Source: a virus
IMG/VR virus record: IMGVR_UViG_3300020451_000233
Span: 1 to 30,821 of that record
Strand: one strand, 5' to 3'
Length of the DNA: 30,821 nt
Of this stretch, positions 21,538 through 29,221 are shown one piece after another. The first letter of the stretch is position 1. The number at the start of each line of letters is the position of its first letter. Under the pieces are notes generated by a model, which saw only the letters and a list, made by a program, of their open reading frames with translations, made no database searches and was not told where the DNA came from. The translations under genes were made by a program, and so were the position numbers.

Positions 21538-22421
21538 TTTGCTTTTTTTCTGCCTTTTCGCATATTGATTTGCCAACGTGCCAATTGACCTTTCCTGCCG
21601 GGTGCTTTTGCGGCTTTTTGTAATTGTGCCATTGTTGCACCTTTGGGTATTCCATGTCTCTGACTGTCACCAGGTTTGCCTGGACCTTTGCCATCTGCAA
21701 AGTTTTCTCTCATACTTTTAGGCTTGCCTTTGCCTAATCCTAATTTTTTAACATTGGAATATTCACTTCCGATAGGACTGTCTTTGGTTGCATTTTGCTT
21801 TGTAATAATTCCAACGCCTTCGTTTTTAGTGATCAAATATTTTTTCTTATACTCTTCTAAACCAGTTTGAACTTTGCCTACTGAATCTTTGTTTGCTTGA
21901 TACAATATACCATATCCACCTCTACCTGTCCAACGTTGTATATTGATTGGTCTATCATCAATTAGTATATTTGGTTTGTTATTTTTATTCATTGCGTAAG
22001 ATTCTTTACGTCCTGTAACAATTATTTCTTGTGGTTTAGGTAAATGCTTACCTATCCAAATCTTTTTATAGTATGCTGAATTTTTATTATCACCTCTTAA
22101 TGGTGAAGTGTTAATTGAATATACACCGCCTGTAAAATCCTGCACTAATTTAATTAATGCATCTGCTGTATTAAATTTAGGCAAAGTTTCAAAGAAATTT
22201 GTTCCTGTAATTTTTTTAATTACTTCTGTTTTTAAATCTTTCGTTCTGTCAGAAGTAAGTTCTTTCCAATGTTGGACTCCATACAACTTTTCTATACCAC
22301 CAAAAAAGTCTGCAAGGACTCCGTCCATATCCAAATAAACTGTAGGCATCGATTCCATATTTTCATTATACAACCTTTTGTTGTAAATGTCAATAGTTCT
22401 GCTTATTTCGGAAAGACGCAT
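21534..22421 (-). CDS. HAD phosphatase with leader-like N-terminus and basic tail
   Basis: A 295-residue, three-part protein. Residues 1-21 match the shared late leader at the start (MRLSEISR). Residues 26-195 are a HAD domain of 5'(3')-deoxyribonucleotidase type: TVYLDMDGVLADFF (27-40) with nucleophile Asp31 and Asp33, a Thr/Ser motif in INTSPLRG, and ILIDDRPIN (152-160). Residues about 244-295 form a basic tail (PGKPGDSQRHGIPKGAT, then LARWQINMRKGRKK) that I recall from other marine phage proteins. A perfect early promoter lies inside codons 10-19, and a second start, Met22, sits six bases below it. A long virion form and a short early form are therefore likely. Confidence 0.85.
   Translation of the reverse strand: MRLSEISRTIDIYNKRLYNENMESMPTVYLDMDGVLADFFGGIEKLYGVQHWKELTSDRTKDLKTEVIKKITGTNFFETLPKFNTADALIKLVQDFTGGVYSINTSPLRGDNKNSAYYKKIWIGKHLPKPQEIIVTGRKESYAMNKNNKPNILIDDRPINIQRWTGRGGYGILYQANKDSVGKVQTGLEEYKKKYLITKNEGVGIITKQNATKDSPIGSEYSNVKKLGLGKGKPKSMRENFADGKGPGKPGDSQRHGIPKGATMAQLQKAAKAPGRKGQLARWQINMRKGRKKAK
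22365..22393 (-). promoter_or_regulatory. Perfect consensus sigma70-like promoter inside the HAD phosphatase gene
   Basis: On the minus strand TTGACA (22388-22393) and TATAAT (22365-22370) are 17 bases apart. GAAAAT then leads to the in-frame ATG at 22356-22358, so the mRNA would be leaderless. The spacer holds a 6-bp inverted repeat, TACAAC-AAAAG-GTTGTA (22369-22385), which could be an operator. Confidence 0.75.
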
Positions 22422-22852
22422 TAATTAAAACCAAAATGTGTTACTTCTGGATATTTGGCAATAATTTTTCTGGCAAGTTCGTTGTGGTATTTGATTGTTT
22501 TATTCATATGCCCTTCTTCTCTACCACCAGTGTACATTGTGGGTCCACCTGGATTTTTATCCACTTGGGTTGGTTCGTATTTTGACGGCTTGTCAATATT
22601 CTTTTGAAGCCATTGCGTAGTTCTAGCAATAAATTCTTTTGCTGGTACAGGTGGTTGATTATCTTCAAAGTCTGGATTATAACCTAACGCATCAAGAAAT
22701 TGTCTCATACTATAATTGCTCATGTATGGAGTATCTAATGGTTCGTCTTTTTGCCAAGCATCTGGGAAGGTCCAAGTTTTTTGTGTTTTGTCTTTAGGGT
22801 CTTTGAAGTAAGGCATCATTGATGCGCCTTCTATAAGTTCTTGGAATCTCAT
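22421..22852 (-). CDS. Late hypothetical protein with capsid-targeting-like leader
   Basis: A 143-residue protein opening MRFQELIE|GAS, where Leu6-Ile7-Glu8|Gly9 fits the T4 gp21 cut rule fully. The body has FLDALGYNPDFEDNQPPVP and a FIARTTQWLQKNI helix that I remember from cyanophage proteins of unknown function. It is linked to both neighbours by TAATG overlaps. A packaged or scaffold-associated role is inferred from the leader only. Confidence 0.78.
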   Translation of the reverse strand: MRFQELIEGASMMPYFKDPKDKTQKTWTFPDAWQKDEPLDTPYMSNYSMRQFLDALGYNPDFEDNQPPVPAKEFIARTTQWLQKNIDKPSKYEPTQVDKNPGGPTMYTGGREEGHMNKTIKYHNELARKIIAKYPEVTHFGFN

Positions 22853-23565
22853 TAGTCACCCTTTTGTTTGTCGTCTAACTTCTTTTGAACAAAGTCAATT
22901 AATTTTAAAGTAAATTCTTTATTGTCAATATCTTCTTGTGTAAATGCAGGTTTCATTTCTATTTGTCTTTCTATGCCTGCAACTTTTGTGTTAAGGAATT
23001 GTAGTATATCAACTTTCATCTGTGCGTCAATGTCTGCGTCTTCGCCAGTTGTCACTGCATCTTTCATCCTTGCATTTTTTATGCCCATCTTTTCTAACTC
23101 TGGAGGCATTTTAGAAACAACAAATCTACCACTTGTATCTTGATCGTCAAATTTATATCCTACTAGTTCCATTAATTCTTTAATTGCATAGTTGTGGTCT
23201 GATGATCCAAAACCTTGGTCTTCTGGCCAATCATCATATTTTTGTTCTAATTCTTCAACTGCACCTTTCCACTTATCTTTTAAACCATGCCATTCTTCTG
23301 CTGTAATAAACTTTTTCATTAAAGCCATTCTCACTAAACCCATACCGTCAAATGGTGCGTCTTCATTTTTAGGCATATTTTTTTCTGCCCATCTACGTAG
23401 TTCTTCTTTTCTCTTTGCGATAGTTGCCTGAGTCTGAGGATCTCTCATTTTAGGATCGTTTTGAATCTGTTGCAGAGTTTTCATTTTTTCTTTGTAGTCA
23501 GCCGCATCCTTTGGATCCGGTTGTCCTGCAATTTTAAACTCTGGTAATATGTTTCTTATCTTCAT
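22852..23565 (-). CDS. Late helical hypothetical protein with leader-like N-terminus
   Basis: A 237-residue, highly charged and mostly helical protein opening MKIRNILPEF. The leader resembles those of its neighbours, and Leu7-Pro8-Glu9 could be a weak gp21 site, although Phe follows. A Trp-rich stretch (EEWHGLKDKWKGAVEELEQ) lies near the middle. There is no enzyme motif. The ATG overlaps the upstream stop as ATGA. An internal head protein or a scaffold part is possible. Confidence 0.75.
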   Translation of the reverse strand: MKIRNILPEFKIAGQPDPKDAADYKEKMKTLQQIQNDPKMRDPQTQATIAKRKEELRRWAEKNMPKNEDAPFDGMGLVRMALMKKFITAEEWHGLKDKWKGAVEELEQKYDDWPEDQGFGSSDHNYAIKELMELVGYKFDDQDTSGRFVVSKMPPELEKMGIKNARMKDAVTTGEDADIDAQMKVDILQFLNTKVAGIERQIEMKPAFTQEDIDNKEFTLKLIDFVQKKLDDKQKGD

Positions 23566-23774
23566 TTCTTTCTACCTTTAAATCCTTTGTGTGCCCCTTG
23601 CATATATGGTCTTCTAAACCATAATTTAAACCATTCATCATCACCTGGTTTTAAGCCTAGTTGTCTTTCTTTATGTTTTAATTCAGTTGCAGTGTGACTA
23701 ATATTTTCACCCATAGATGGTTCATTTTGTTTTTCACCTATACCTGCAAGTTTTTTCAACTCCGCTATATTCAT
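23562..23774 (-). CDS. Small basic late protein
   Basis: A 70-residue protein (MNIAELKKLAGIGEKQNEPS at the start, ending MQGAHKGFKGRKK). The MNIAELKKLAGI opening is a second type of short helical leader that I recall in marine phage late genes. The body is basic with WFKLWFRRPY near 50. The A of its ATG is also the last A of an ATAAATA motif, so it must be translated from an upstream transcript. ATGA overlap with the next gene. Confidence 0.72.
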   Translation of the reverse strand: MNIAELKKLAGIGEKQNEPSMGENISHTATELKHKERQLGLKPGDDEWFKLWFRRPYMQGAHKGFKGRKK

Positions 23775-23780
23775 ATTTAT
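23774..23780 (-). promoter_or_regulatory. Late promoter motif overlapping stop and start codons
   Basis: ATAAATA on the minus strand. Its TAA ends the nucleotidyltransferase gene and its last A starts the ATG of the next gene. If active it would serve genes from 23565 downward, since its transcripts would begin inside the 70-residue gene. Confidence 0.45.
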
Positions 23781-24358
23781 GCTGGCTCCTTCTGTACACC
23801 CATACCTTTACGTACTTCATCGTACATGGTTTTTGCTAGTTTAGTGGGCAATGGCGTCATACGAATAAAGTTCTTTTCGTCGCCTCTCGCCGCTAATTCA
23901 CGCATTTTACTGGCGCTAATCCCCTCAATTCCGGGCGAGTCAGGATCTCTAGTGCCTGCGTCTACAGTTTTAATAGAAGTGAAGTTATAGTCCTTGCCAT
24001 TGTATCTGTTTAATAATGTGTTGAATGTGTTTGCTCTATCGCTACCAGCAACGTATATGATATCTGTGTATCCTCTTTTTTGTAGGTATTGCATTGCTTG
24101 TACCCAAGTTCTAACTGAACTGTCACCTAATTGTATTCCTGGAAACATTGCTGTTGCGTATTTTACTTTTTGATCGTGTGTTAAAGGATCTGTTGCGGGA
24201 CTGGCACTTTTAGATGGCCCTAAAAACAGGTAATGGTCTCCTGCCTGTTTCATGATTGTGTTTACTAATTTTTTGTGACCTGCTGTTGGCGGATTCATTC
24301 TGCCAAATGCGAATACTGCCGTTTTACTTGGAGCCTCTACAACTTCTACAATACGCAT
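23777..24358 (-). CDS. Nucleotidyltransferase, NadM/cytidylyltransferase-like, with leader-like N-terminus
   Basis: A 193-residue HIGH-superfamily nucleotidyltransferase. GRMNPPTAGH (19-28) is the nucleotide-binding motif and ISASKMR (147-153) the second signature (ISxTxxR type). AGSDRANTF near 104-112 fits the middle of NMN adenylyltransferases. It might make NAD from NMN or activate another phosphate ester. The first eight residues, MRIVEVVE, followed by Ala, match the shared leader and resemble a gp21 cut site, so the enzyme may be packaged and injected. GGAGT lies four bases before the ATG. Confidence 0.85.
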   Translation of the reverse strand: MRIVEVVEAPSKTAVFAFGRMNPPTAGHKKLVNTIMKQAGDHYLFLGPSKSASPATDPLTHDQKVKYATAMFPGIQLGDSSVRTWVQAMQYLQKRGYTDIIYVAGSDRANTFNTLLNRYNGKDYNFTSIKTVDAGTRDPDSPGIEGISASKMRELAARGDEKNFIRMTPLPTKLAKTMYDEVRKGMGVQKEPA

Positions 24359-24360
24359 GA

Positions 24361-24651
24361 TTACTCCTCATTTTCAGCATCAAACATTCTAGCCATTAAA
24401 GTTTTCTTGTCTTCAGGTGTAACCATGTCCATCATTCTAGATGGTACTTTAAATTTTTTTGAATATTCCGTCATAGCATATTCAATCACAGGCATCATCA
24501 TTTCACTGTTGCCTGTTTGCTTTGCTTTGTTCATTGCAGGATAATAATTTTTTCTATAAAAGTCATCGTCGTTCATCATGTAATGGAATAAGTCGTCCAT
24601 TAGATCATAATCTAAACGCATTTCATCTGTAAATTCTACTAGTCTTACCAT
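24361..24651 (-). CDS. Late helical hypothetical protein
   Basis: I start at the ATG at 24649-24651 (MVRLVEFTDEMRLDYDL), since GGAG lies nine bases upstream. It overlaps the upstream gene by 7 bases. The 96-residue protein is acidic and rich in Met, with LFHYMMNDDDFYRKNYYPAM near 20-40, a pattern I recall from cyanophage proteins of unknown function. The opening is a weak relative of the shared leader. Confidence 0.75.
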   Translation of the reverse strand: MVRLVEFTDEMRLDYDLMDDLFHYMMNDDDFYRKNYYPAMNKAKQTGNSEMMMPVIEYAMTEYSKKFKVPSRMMDMVTPEDKKTLMARMFDAENEE

Positions 24652-25232
24652 TTTCTGCAACTCCAATATCTTGCTTTTGTTCTTGGTCCTGGATTATCGC
24701 AGTTATGTCTTGCTCTAAAACTTCTACGTCTTGCAGGATTAGATTTTTTAATTCTCATATTAGGATCACCGAAGTTTACTTTTTTAATATTTTTTGTTTT
24801 CGGATCTCTTACATACACTTTAAATTTTTTAACATCACCACGCATTGGTTTGCCTAGTGAAACTTTTCTTCCTCTGTACTCTGCTTCGTCTAAAGATTCG
24901 TCTTCATTGTAAAACATATCTCCATATGCTTCATGGAAACTGTCTCCGTCATAAGTTTCTTCTTCTGGATCGTTATTGCTAATTTCAACTTCTAATCCTT
25001 CTACACCCATTTCTTGTAAGTTTTTAGAAATTGCATCTGCAAGTTCATCTGATTCAAATTCGTCTAATTGTCTGTGTAATTCAAGTCTTAATACTTGATT
25101 GCCGTCTACGTTTTCGAACGTGATGTAATTTGTTTCACTCTCTAAAAGACCAACGGCACTGTGCCATAAGCACGTATCTATTTCTGATTCTGTAAAGTCT
25201 TTTTCTTTTATAATGTTTATATAATGGTGCAT
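24645..25232 (-). CDS. Two-part late protein with possible internal protease site
   Basis: A 195-residue protein. Residues 1-110 are acidic and look like a small alpha/beta domain. Then comes DESLDE|AEYRGRK (111-123), where Leu114-Asp115-Glu116|Ala117 fits the gp21 cut rule. The rest, about 79 residues, is strongly basic with KVYVRDPKTKNIKKVNFGDP and a terminal SFRARHNCDNPGPRTKARYW then SCRKW. I recall this C-terminal module from many marine phage proteins. The acid-base halves split by a cut site suggest head assembly followed by release of a DNA-binding piece. Confidence 0.8.
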   Translation of the reverse strand: MHHYINIIKEKDFTESEIDTCLWHSAVGLLESETNYITFENVDGNQVLRLELHRQLDEFESDELADAISKNLQEMGVEGLEVEISNNDPEEETYDGDSFHEAYGDMFYNEDESLDEAEYRGRKVSLGKPMRGDVKKFKVYVRDPKTKNIKKVNFGDPNMRIKKSNPARRRSFRARHNCDNPGPRTKARYWSCRKW

Positions 25233-25233
25233 A

Positions 25234-25587
25234 TTAATTGTTCAACATCACTGAACTGACAGTGCCATCTGTGTAAACTAACACTGCTCTAATCCAGACA
25301 AAGTTTCCTGTAAAGTTAAAAACAAAAGAACCATCTTTCCCAGCAGTTGTACTATCATATAAAGCGCCAGCAATATTGAAATAGTCTGCTTCTGCAGGTG
25401 TAGTTGCTAATGTTCCTTGTATTTGTATTGTACCAGCAACACCAAGTACATTCATCTGGACAGTGTGAAAACCGTCTGATCTACCGTAATATCCATCACC
25501 TTTAAACTTATCACCTGTGACAGTCGTACTTGTACTATCACCTGGATGGGTCTGATTTGACATTATTGTTGTGCTTGTTGCTGGCAT
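25234..25587 (-). CDS. Beta-rich structural-like protein
   Basis: A 117-residue protein rich in Thr, Ser, Gly and Val with strand-like repeats (VQMNVLGVAGTIQIQGTLA, GNFVWIRAVLVYTDGTV) and no charged helices. This is typical of head decoration, neck or fibre proteins. I recall a cyanophage protein with the same GDGYYGRSDGFHTVQ segment in structural regions. CTAAATA, a variant late motif, lies seven bases above the ATG and no ribosome binding site is visible. Met9 is an alternative start. Confidence 0.75.
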   Translation of the reverse strand: MPATSTTIMSNQTHPGDSTSTTVTGDKFKGDGYYGRSDGFHTVQMNVLGVAGTIQIQGTLATTPAEADYFNIAGALYDSTTAGKDGSFVFNFTGNFVWIRAVLVYTDGTVSSVMLNN

Positions 25588-25594
25588 ATGCTTA

Positions 25595-25601
25595 TATTTA
25601 G
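25595..25601 (-). promoter_or_regulatory. Variant late promoter CTAAATA
   Basis: CTAAATA on the minus strand, in the 35-base gap below clpA and seven bases above the ATG of the 25234 gene. It matches the ATAAATA core with one change. It would open the late region. Confidence 0.5.
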
Positions 25602-25622
25602 CCTATATGCCTTCTAGTGATG

Positions 25623-27869
25623 CTAGGCTTGTTTTTCTAAAAGTTTAACGTTATCGGGTATATCAAGCACTAAACCTTTATCATTTGCGGTTACTTTGAC
25701 CTCACCACCCTGCTTTAATTTACCAAATAACAGTTCTTTACTTAAAGGTTGCTTGATCTTGTCATCTATTAGACGTTGCATAGGTCTTGCACCCATTTTG
25801 CTATCGTAACCATTTTCTACTAGATAATCAATTGCTTCGTTTGTAAGTTCTAATTTAACACTTTTTTCTTTAAGCATATTCTTTAATTCTAGCATAAATT
25901 TGCCTACAATTTTAATTAACACTTCTTTAGATAGTTTAGCAAATACCACAGTTGCGTCTAGTCTATTTCTAAATTCTGGAGCAAAGAAACGTTTAATATC
26001 TTTGTCATCATATTCAGCATCTTTAGTTTGATTGAAACCCATAGCATTTTTCTCTAGTTGATCAGCACCTAGGTTAGTTGTAAGTATTAACACAATATTT
26101 TTACAGTTTGCTGACTTACCATTATTACCTTGTATAGTTCCTTCGTCCATAATTTGCAATAATATTTGTGAAACGTCTGGGTGTGCTTTCTCAACCTCAT
26201 CTAAAAGTAATACACAATTTTGATGTTCTTGTAATTTTGTAATTAATAGTCCTGTATTTTCTTCAAAGCCTACATAACCTGGAGGTGAACCAATTAATTT
26301 ACTTACAGAATGTTTTTCCTGATATTCCGACATATCAAATCTTACTAATTGAACTCCTAGTTGCTCTGCCAATTGTTTTGCAGTTTCAGTCTTACCACAA
26401 CCAGTCGGTCCCATAAACACAAAAGAACCAATAGGTTTGTTATCACGTTTCAGTCCTGCCTGGGCAACAAGTATTTTGTCTACGACTGTGCTAATTGCTT
26501 TTTCCTGTCCGAACACCGTTGCGTTCATGTTTTTAGATAAGTTTGCAAGATTGCTTGATTCTTTTTCTGCAATATTTTCTACAGGCATTTTAACCTGTTT
26601 AGATATTTCAAATTGTATTTCGTCTGCGCCTATAACTCTATCTACGTTTTGGTCTTTTAAATTAAATCTACTACAAGCCAAGTCTATTAAATCTATTGCT
26701 TTATCAGGCAATTTTTTATCTGTTTGATATTTGACACTTAATTTAACAGAAGATTCTATCGCTTCATCTAATATAGTTGCGTTATGAAACTCTTCGTAGT
26801 ATTTTTTGAGTCCGTGTAAAATTTCTAGTGTTGTATTTTTGTCAGGTTCGTCTACACTTATTCTTGCGAAACGTCTCATTAATGCTCTGTCTTTTTCAAA
26901 GTATTTTCTATATTCTTCCCAAGTTGTGGACGCAACAACTTTTAAATCACCCTTGGTTAAAACCGGCTTCAGTAAGTTTGCCAAGTCATTGCTATTTTGT
27001 CCACCACCTGCTCCTGCACCACTTATATTGTGTGCTTCATCGATAAAACAAATTGTTTTACCTTTTTTCTTTAAACCGTTTAACACCATTTTGAAACGTT
27101 CTTCAAAGTCACCTCTGTATTTAGAACCAGCCAACATTGCACCAATGTCTAAATTGTAAACTTCGTAGCCTATTAGGAAATCTGGACAAGTGTTATTAAC
27201 AATATTAAATGCAAGTCCTTCAGCGATGGCAGTTTTACCTACTCCTGGATCACCAACTAAAATTACATTGTTTTTAGTTCTACGTCCTAGAGATAATGCA
27301 ATTTGATTTAATTCTTCAATCCTTCCTATCACTGGATCAATTTTTTTCTTTTTAACTTCGTTGTTTAAATTAGATGTGTATTTGCTTAATGCACGTTTCG
27401 TTTCGCTTACATCAATTTCGTCTTCAAACAGTTCTTCCATTTCATTGTGTAAGAAATCTTGGAATTTATCTTTATCAATCTGTGCTTCCATGATATAATA
27501 ATATGCCCAACTTTTAGTTTCGGATAATAAACTCATGAATACGTCTGTTAAGTCTATGTTTGTTCTACCACTGAACAATACTTGCGTGAATGCTCTATTT
27601 AAAACTCTTTCGACACTGACAGTCTTCTTAGGTTTGTATTTGCCTGTCGGCATTTTAATTTTTTCTAATTTTGTATCAAGATATGTTTTTAAATGACTTT
27701 TCATATCTTCTGGATCTGCACCAAAGTCTTTTACTATGCCGTTGAACTTTTTGTCTTCAAGCATAGAGAAGAGTAGATGTTCTAGAGTAACGTATTCGTG
27801 CCTCCAACTTTTAGCACTGCCTACTGCTCTGTCAAATACTGCCTGTAAATCACCACTTGGTTCAACCAT
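25623..27869 (-). CDS. clpA: ClpA-like AAA+ unfoldase
   Basis: ClpA unfolds proteins and feeds them to ClpP. This 748-residue protein has the full layout (E. coli ClpA is 758): a Clp N-domain (1-145), a first AAA+ module with GDPGVGKT (206-213) and FIDEA (275-279), and a second with GPTGCGKT (487-494) and LLLDE (554-558). Pore loops are [10 protein letters not shown] and [10 protein letters not shown]. The tripeptide Met-Gly-Phe (610-612) sits where ClpA carries the Ile-Gly-Leu loop that docks on ClpP. There is no long middle coiled coil as in ClpB. It follows def with an 8-base overlap. The phage ClpP at 4980 is the obvious partner, or it could hijack host ClpP. Confidence 0.93.
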   Translation of the reverse strand: MVEPSGDLQAVFDRAVGSAKSWRHEYVTLEHLLFSMLEDKKFNGIVKDFGADPEDMKSHLKTYLDTKLEKIKMPTGKYKPKKTVSVERVLNRAFTQVLFSGRTNIDLTDVFMSLLSETKSWAYYYIMEAQIDKDKFQDFLHNEMEELFEDEIDVSETKRALSKYTSNLNNEVKKKKIDPVIGRIEELNQIALSLGRRTKNNVILVGDPGVGKTAIAEGLAFNIVNNTCPDFLIGYEVYNLDIGAMLAGSKYRGDFEERFKMVLNGLKKKGKTICFIDEAHNISGAGAGGGQNSNDLANLLKPVLTKGDLKVVASTTWEEYRKYFEKDRALMRRFARISVDEPDKNTTLEILHGLKKYYEEFHNATILDEAIESSVKLSVKYQTDKKLPDKAIDLIDLACSRFNLKDQNVDRVIGADEIQFEISKQVKMPVENIAEKESSNLANLSKNMNATVFGQEKAISTVVDKILVAQAGLKRDNKPIGSFVFMGPTGCGKTETAKQLAEQLGVQLVRFDMSEYQEKHSVSKLIGSPPGYVGFEENTGLLITKLQEHQNCVLLLDEVEKAHPDVSQILLQIMDEGTIQGNNGKSANCKNIVLILTTNLGADQLEKNAMGFNQTKDAEYDDKDIKRFFAPEFRNRLDATVVFAKLSKEVLIKIVGKFMLELKNMLKEKSVKLELTNEAIDYLVENGYDSKMGARPMQRLIDDKIKQPLSKELLFGKLKQGGEVKVTANDKGLVLDIPDNVKLLEKQA

Positions 27870-28350
27870 GTAAATCCTTTAATAATTTTTCCTGTTTCTT
27901 TTTTGCCATTTCCAAACGTAGTTTTGATATCCTTTGATCAAATGTAATACCCTGGAGATGATCGTATTCGTGTAGAAATACTCTAGCATGAAGTCCTTCT
28001 AATTTTATTATACATTCTTTTTGTTCAATGTCAAGATATTGGACACTCACAACTGATGGTCTTTTTACTTTAAAATATAGTCCTGGAAAACTTAAACAAC
28101 CTTCTTCCATTTCAACTCTTTCAGGTCCTACTTCTGTTATTATAGGATTGATAACTGTGATAGGTTTTTCTTCTCCCATTACAAATATCTGTGCATCAAT
28201 TCCAACCTGATTAGAAGCAAGTCCTATACCTTTATACTTCAGCATTGTTTCTACCATATCATTAGATATTTTTCCTGCATCCATGTTTTCAAAGTCAAAA
28301 GGCTTAACTTGTTTTTCTAAAAATTCGTTTGGTGCTTTAATCAGTTCCAT
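27862..28350 (-). CDS. def: Peptide deformylase
   Basis: Removes the formyl group from new proteins. The three family motifs are intact: GIGLASNQVG (41-50), EEGCLS (82-87) with metal ligand Cys85, and HEYDHLQG (127-134) with His127, Glu128 and His131. The 162 residues match a compact bacterial enzyme with a helical C-terminus, longer than the trimmed cyanophage versions I recall. It overlaps dnaJ upstream by 14 bases and clpA downstream by 8, making one protein-quality operon. Confidence 0.95.
   Translation of the reverse strand: MELIKAPNEFLEKQVKPFDFENMDAGKISNDMVETMLKYKGIGLASNQVGIDAQIFVMGEEKPITVINPIITEVGPERVEMEEGCLSFPGLYFKVKRPSVVSVQYLDIEQKECIIKLEGLHARVFLHEYDHLQGITFDQRISKLRLEMAKKKQEKLLKDLHG
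28007..28034 (-). promoter_or_regulatory. Candidate sigma70-like promoter inside def, upstream of clpA
   Basis: On the minus strand TTGACA (28029-28034) and TATAAT (28007-28012) have consensus boxes with a 16-base spacer. Both lie in def coding sequence. It could give clpA its own transcript with a leader of about 130 bases. Confidence 0.45.
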
Positions 28351-29185
28351 TTCTTATTCCTTTAATTTTGTTTAACGTGTTTTGATCCGTAATGTTTGGT
28401 ATATCCGCTTGTATTGTCAAATATATGTTTCCTCTTCTACCACCTCTTGCTGGTAAGCCTTGTTCAGTAATACTTAATACAGTTCCTGGTTGAGTAGCCT
28501 TAGGAATTGATATAGATAATTTCTTGCCATCTAAGGTTGTTATTTCTTTTTTGGTTCCAATCATTAGATCAAATACATTTACTTTTTCTATTGTGTGCAG
28601 GTTTGGTCCGTCTCTATTCCATTTAGGATGTCTACGCACTCTTACTCTAACCATTAAGTCTCCTCGTGGAGCATTTGAATGATAGTCGTCGCCAAGAGAT
28701 GGAAATTTTATAGTTGTGTTATTATCCACTCCTGCAGGTAAAGTTATATTGACACTTTGTTCTTTGCCATTAGTTAATCTATACGTAGCAATCATTTCCT
28801 TTCCAGTCAAGACATCCTCTAAAGATATTTCAGTTTGTATTATGATATCTCTATTTTTTCTAAATGGTTGACGTTGTCCAAAGGGCGATCTGCCTCCGCC
28901 AAAGAATTGATTGAATACATCACCTATATCGTCCGGGAAACTATCGCTTCTAAATTCCCATGTTCTTCCTGGACCACCTTGTTGTGGATTAGCAGAGCCA
29001 AACATATCGTATTGACTTTTCTTTTGTGCGTTGCCTAATACTTCGTATGCTTCGTTCAGTTGTTGAAATTGTTTAGGATCACCACCTTTGTCCGGGTGAT
29101 GTTTCATGGCTTGTTTTTTAAATGCACTTTTGATATCACTTTGTGATGCATTTTTATTCACGCCTAATGTTTTGTAATAATCCAT
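28337..29185 (-). CDS. dnaJ: DnaJ-type co-chaperone without zinc fingers (CbpA-like)
   Basis: A J-domain protein that stimulates host DnaK. The J domain spans 1-63 with the essential HPD at 30-32. A Gly/Phe-rich linker follows (FGSANPQQGGPG, FFGGGRSPFG). The C-terminal substrate-binding domain starts near 103 (RDIIIQTEISLEDVLTGKE). The four Cys-x-x-Cys-x-Gly-x-Gly repeats of DnaJ are absent, so this is type II like CbpA, with a matching length of 282. The family start MDYYKTLGV fixes the ATG, which lies just six bases below a TATAAT box. The only AGGAG is 18 bases away and upstream of the expected transcript start. Confidence 0.93.
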   Translation of the reverse strand: MDYYKTLGVNKNASQSDIKSAFKKQAMKHHPDKGGDPKQFQQLNEAYEVLGNAQKKSQYDMFGSANPQQGGPGRTWEFRSDSFPDDIGDVFNQFFGGGRSPFGQRQPFRKNRDIIIQTEISLEDVLTGKEMIATYRLTNGKEQSVNITLPAGVDNNTTIKFPSLGDDYHSNAPRGDLMVRVRVRRHPKWNRDGPNLHTIEKVNVFDLMIGTKKEITTLDGKKLSISIPKATQPGTVLSITEQGLPARGGRRGNIYLTIQADIPNITDQNTLNKIKGIRNGTD

Positions 29186-29191
29186 ATCTAT

Positions 29192-29221
29192 ATTATATAA
29201 TGACTCCTACCAAAAAGTCAA
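29192..29221 (-). promoter_or_regulatory. Sigma70-like promoter of dnaJ-def-clpA, leaderless geometry
   Basis: On the minus strand TTGACT (29216-29221) and TATAAT (29192-29197) are 18 bases apart. ATAGAT then separates the -10 from the dnaJ ATG, which predicts a start at or next to the ATG. Confidence 0.75.

Noticed and set aside
25600-25629. Inverted repeat AGCCTA/TAGGCT below clpA as a terminator
   Set aside because: Only six pairs with an 18-base loop and no T-run after it. It may still weakly separate the early and late regions, but I do not call it.
25623-27869. ClpB disaggregase as identity
   Set aside because: There is no long coiled-coil middle domain, and the length and the Met-Gly-Phe loop fit ClpA.
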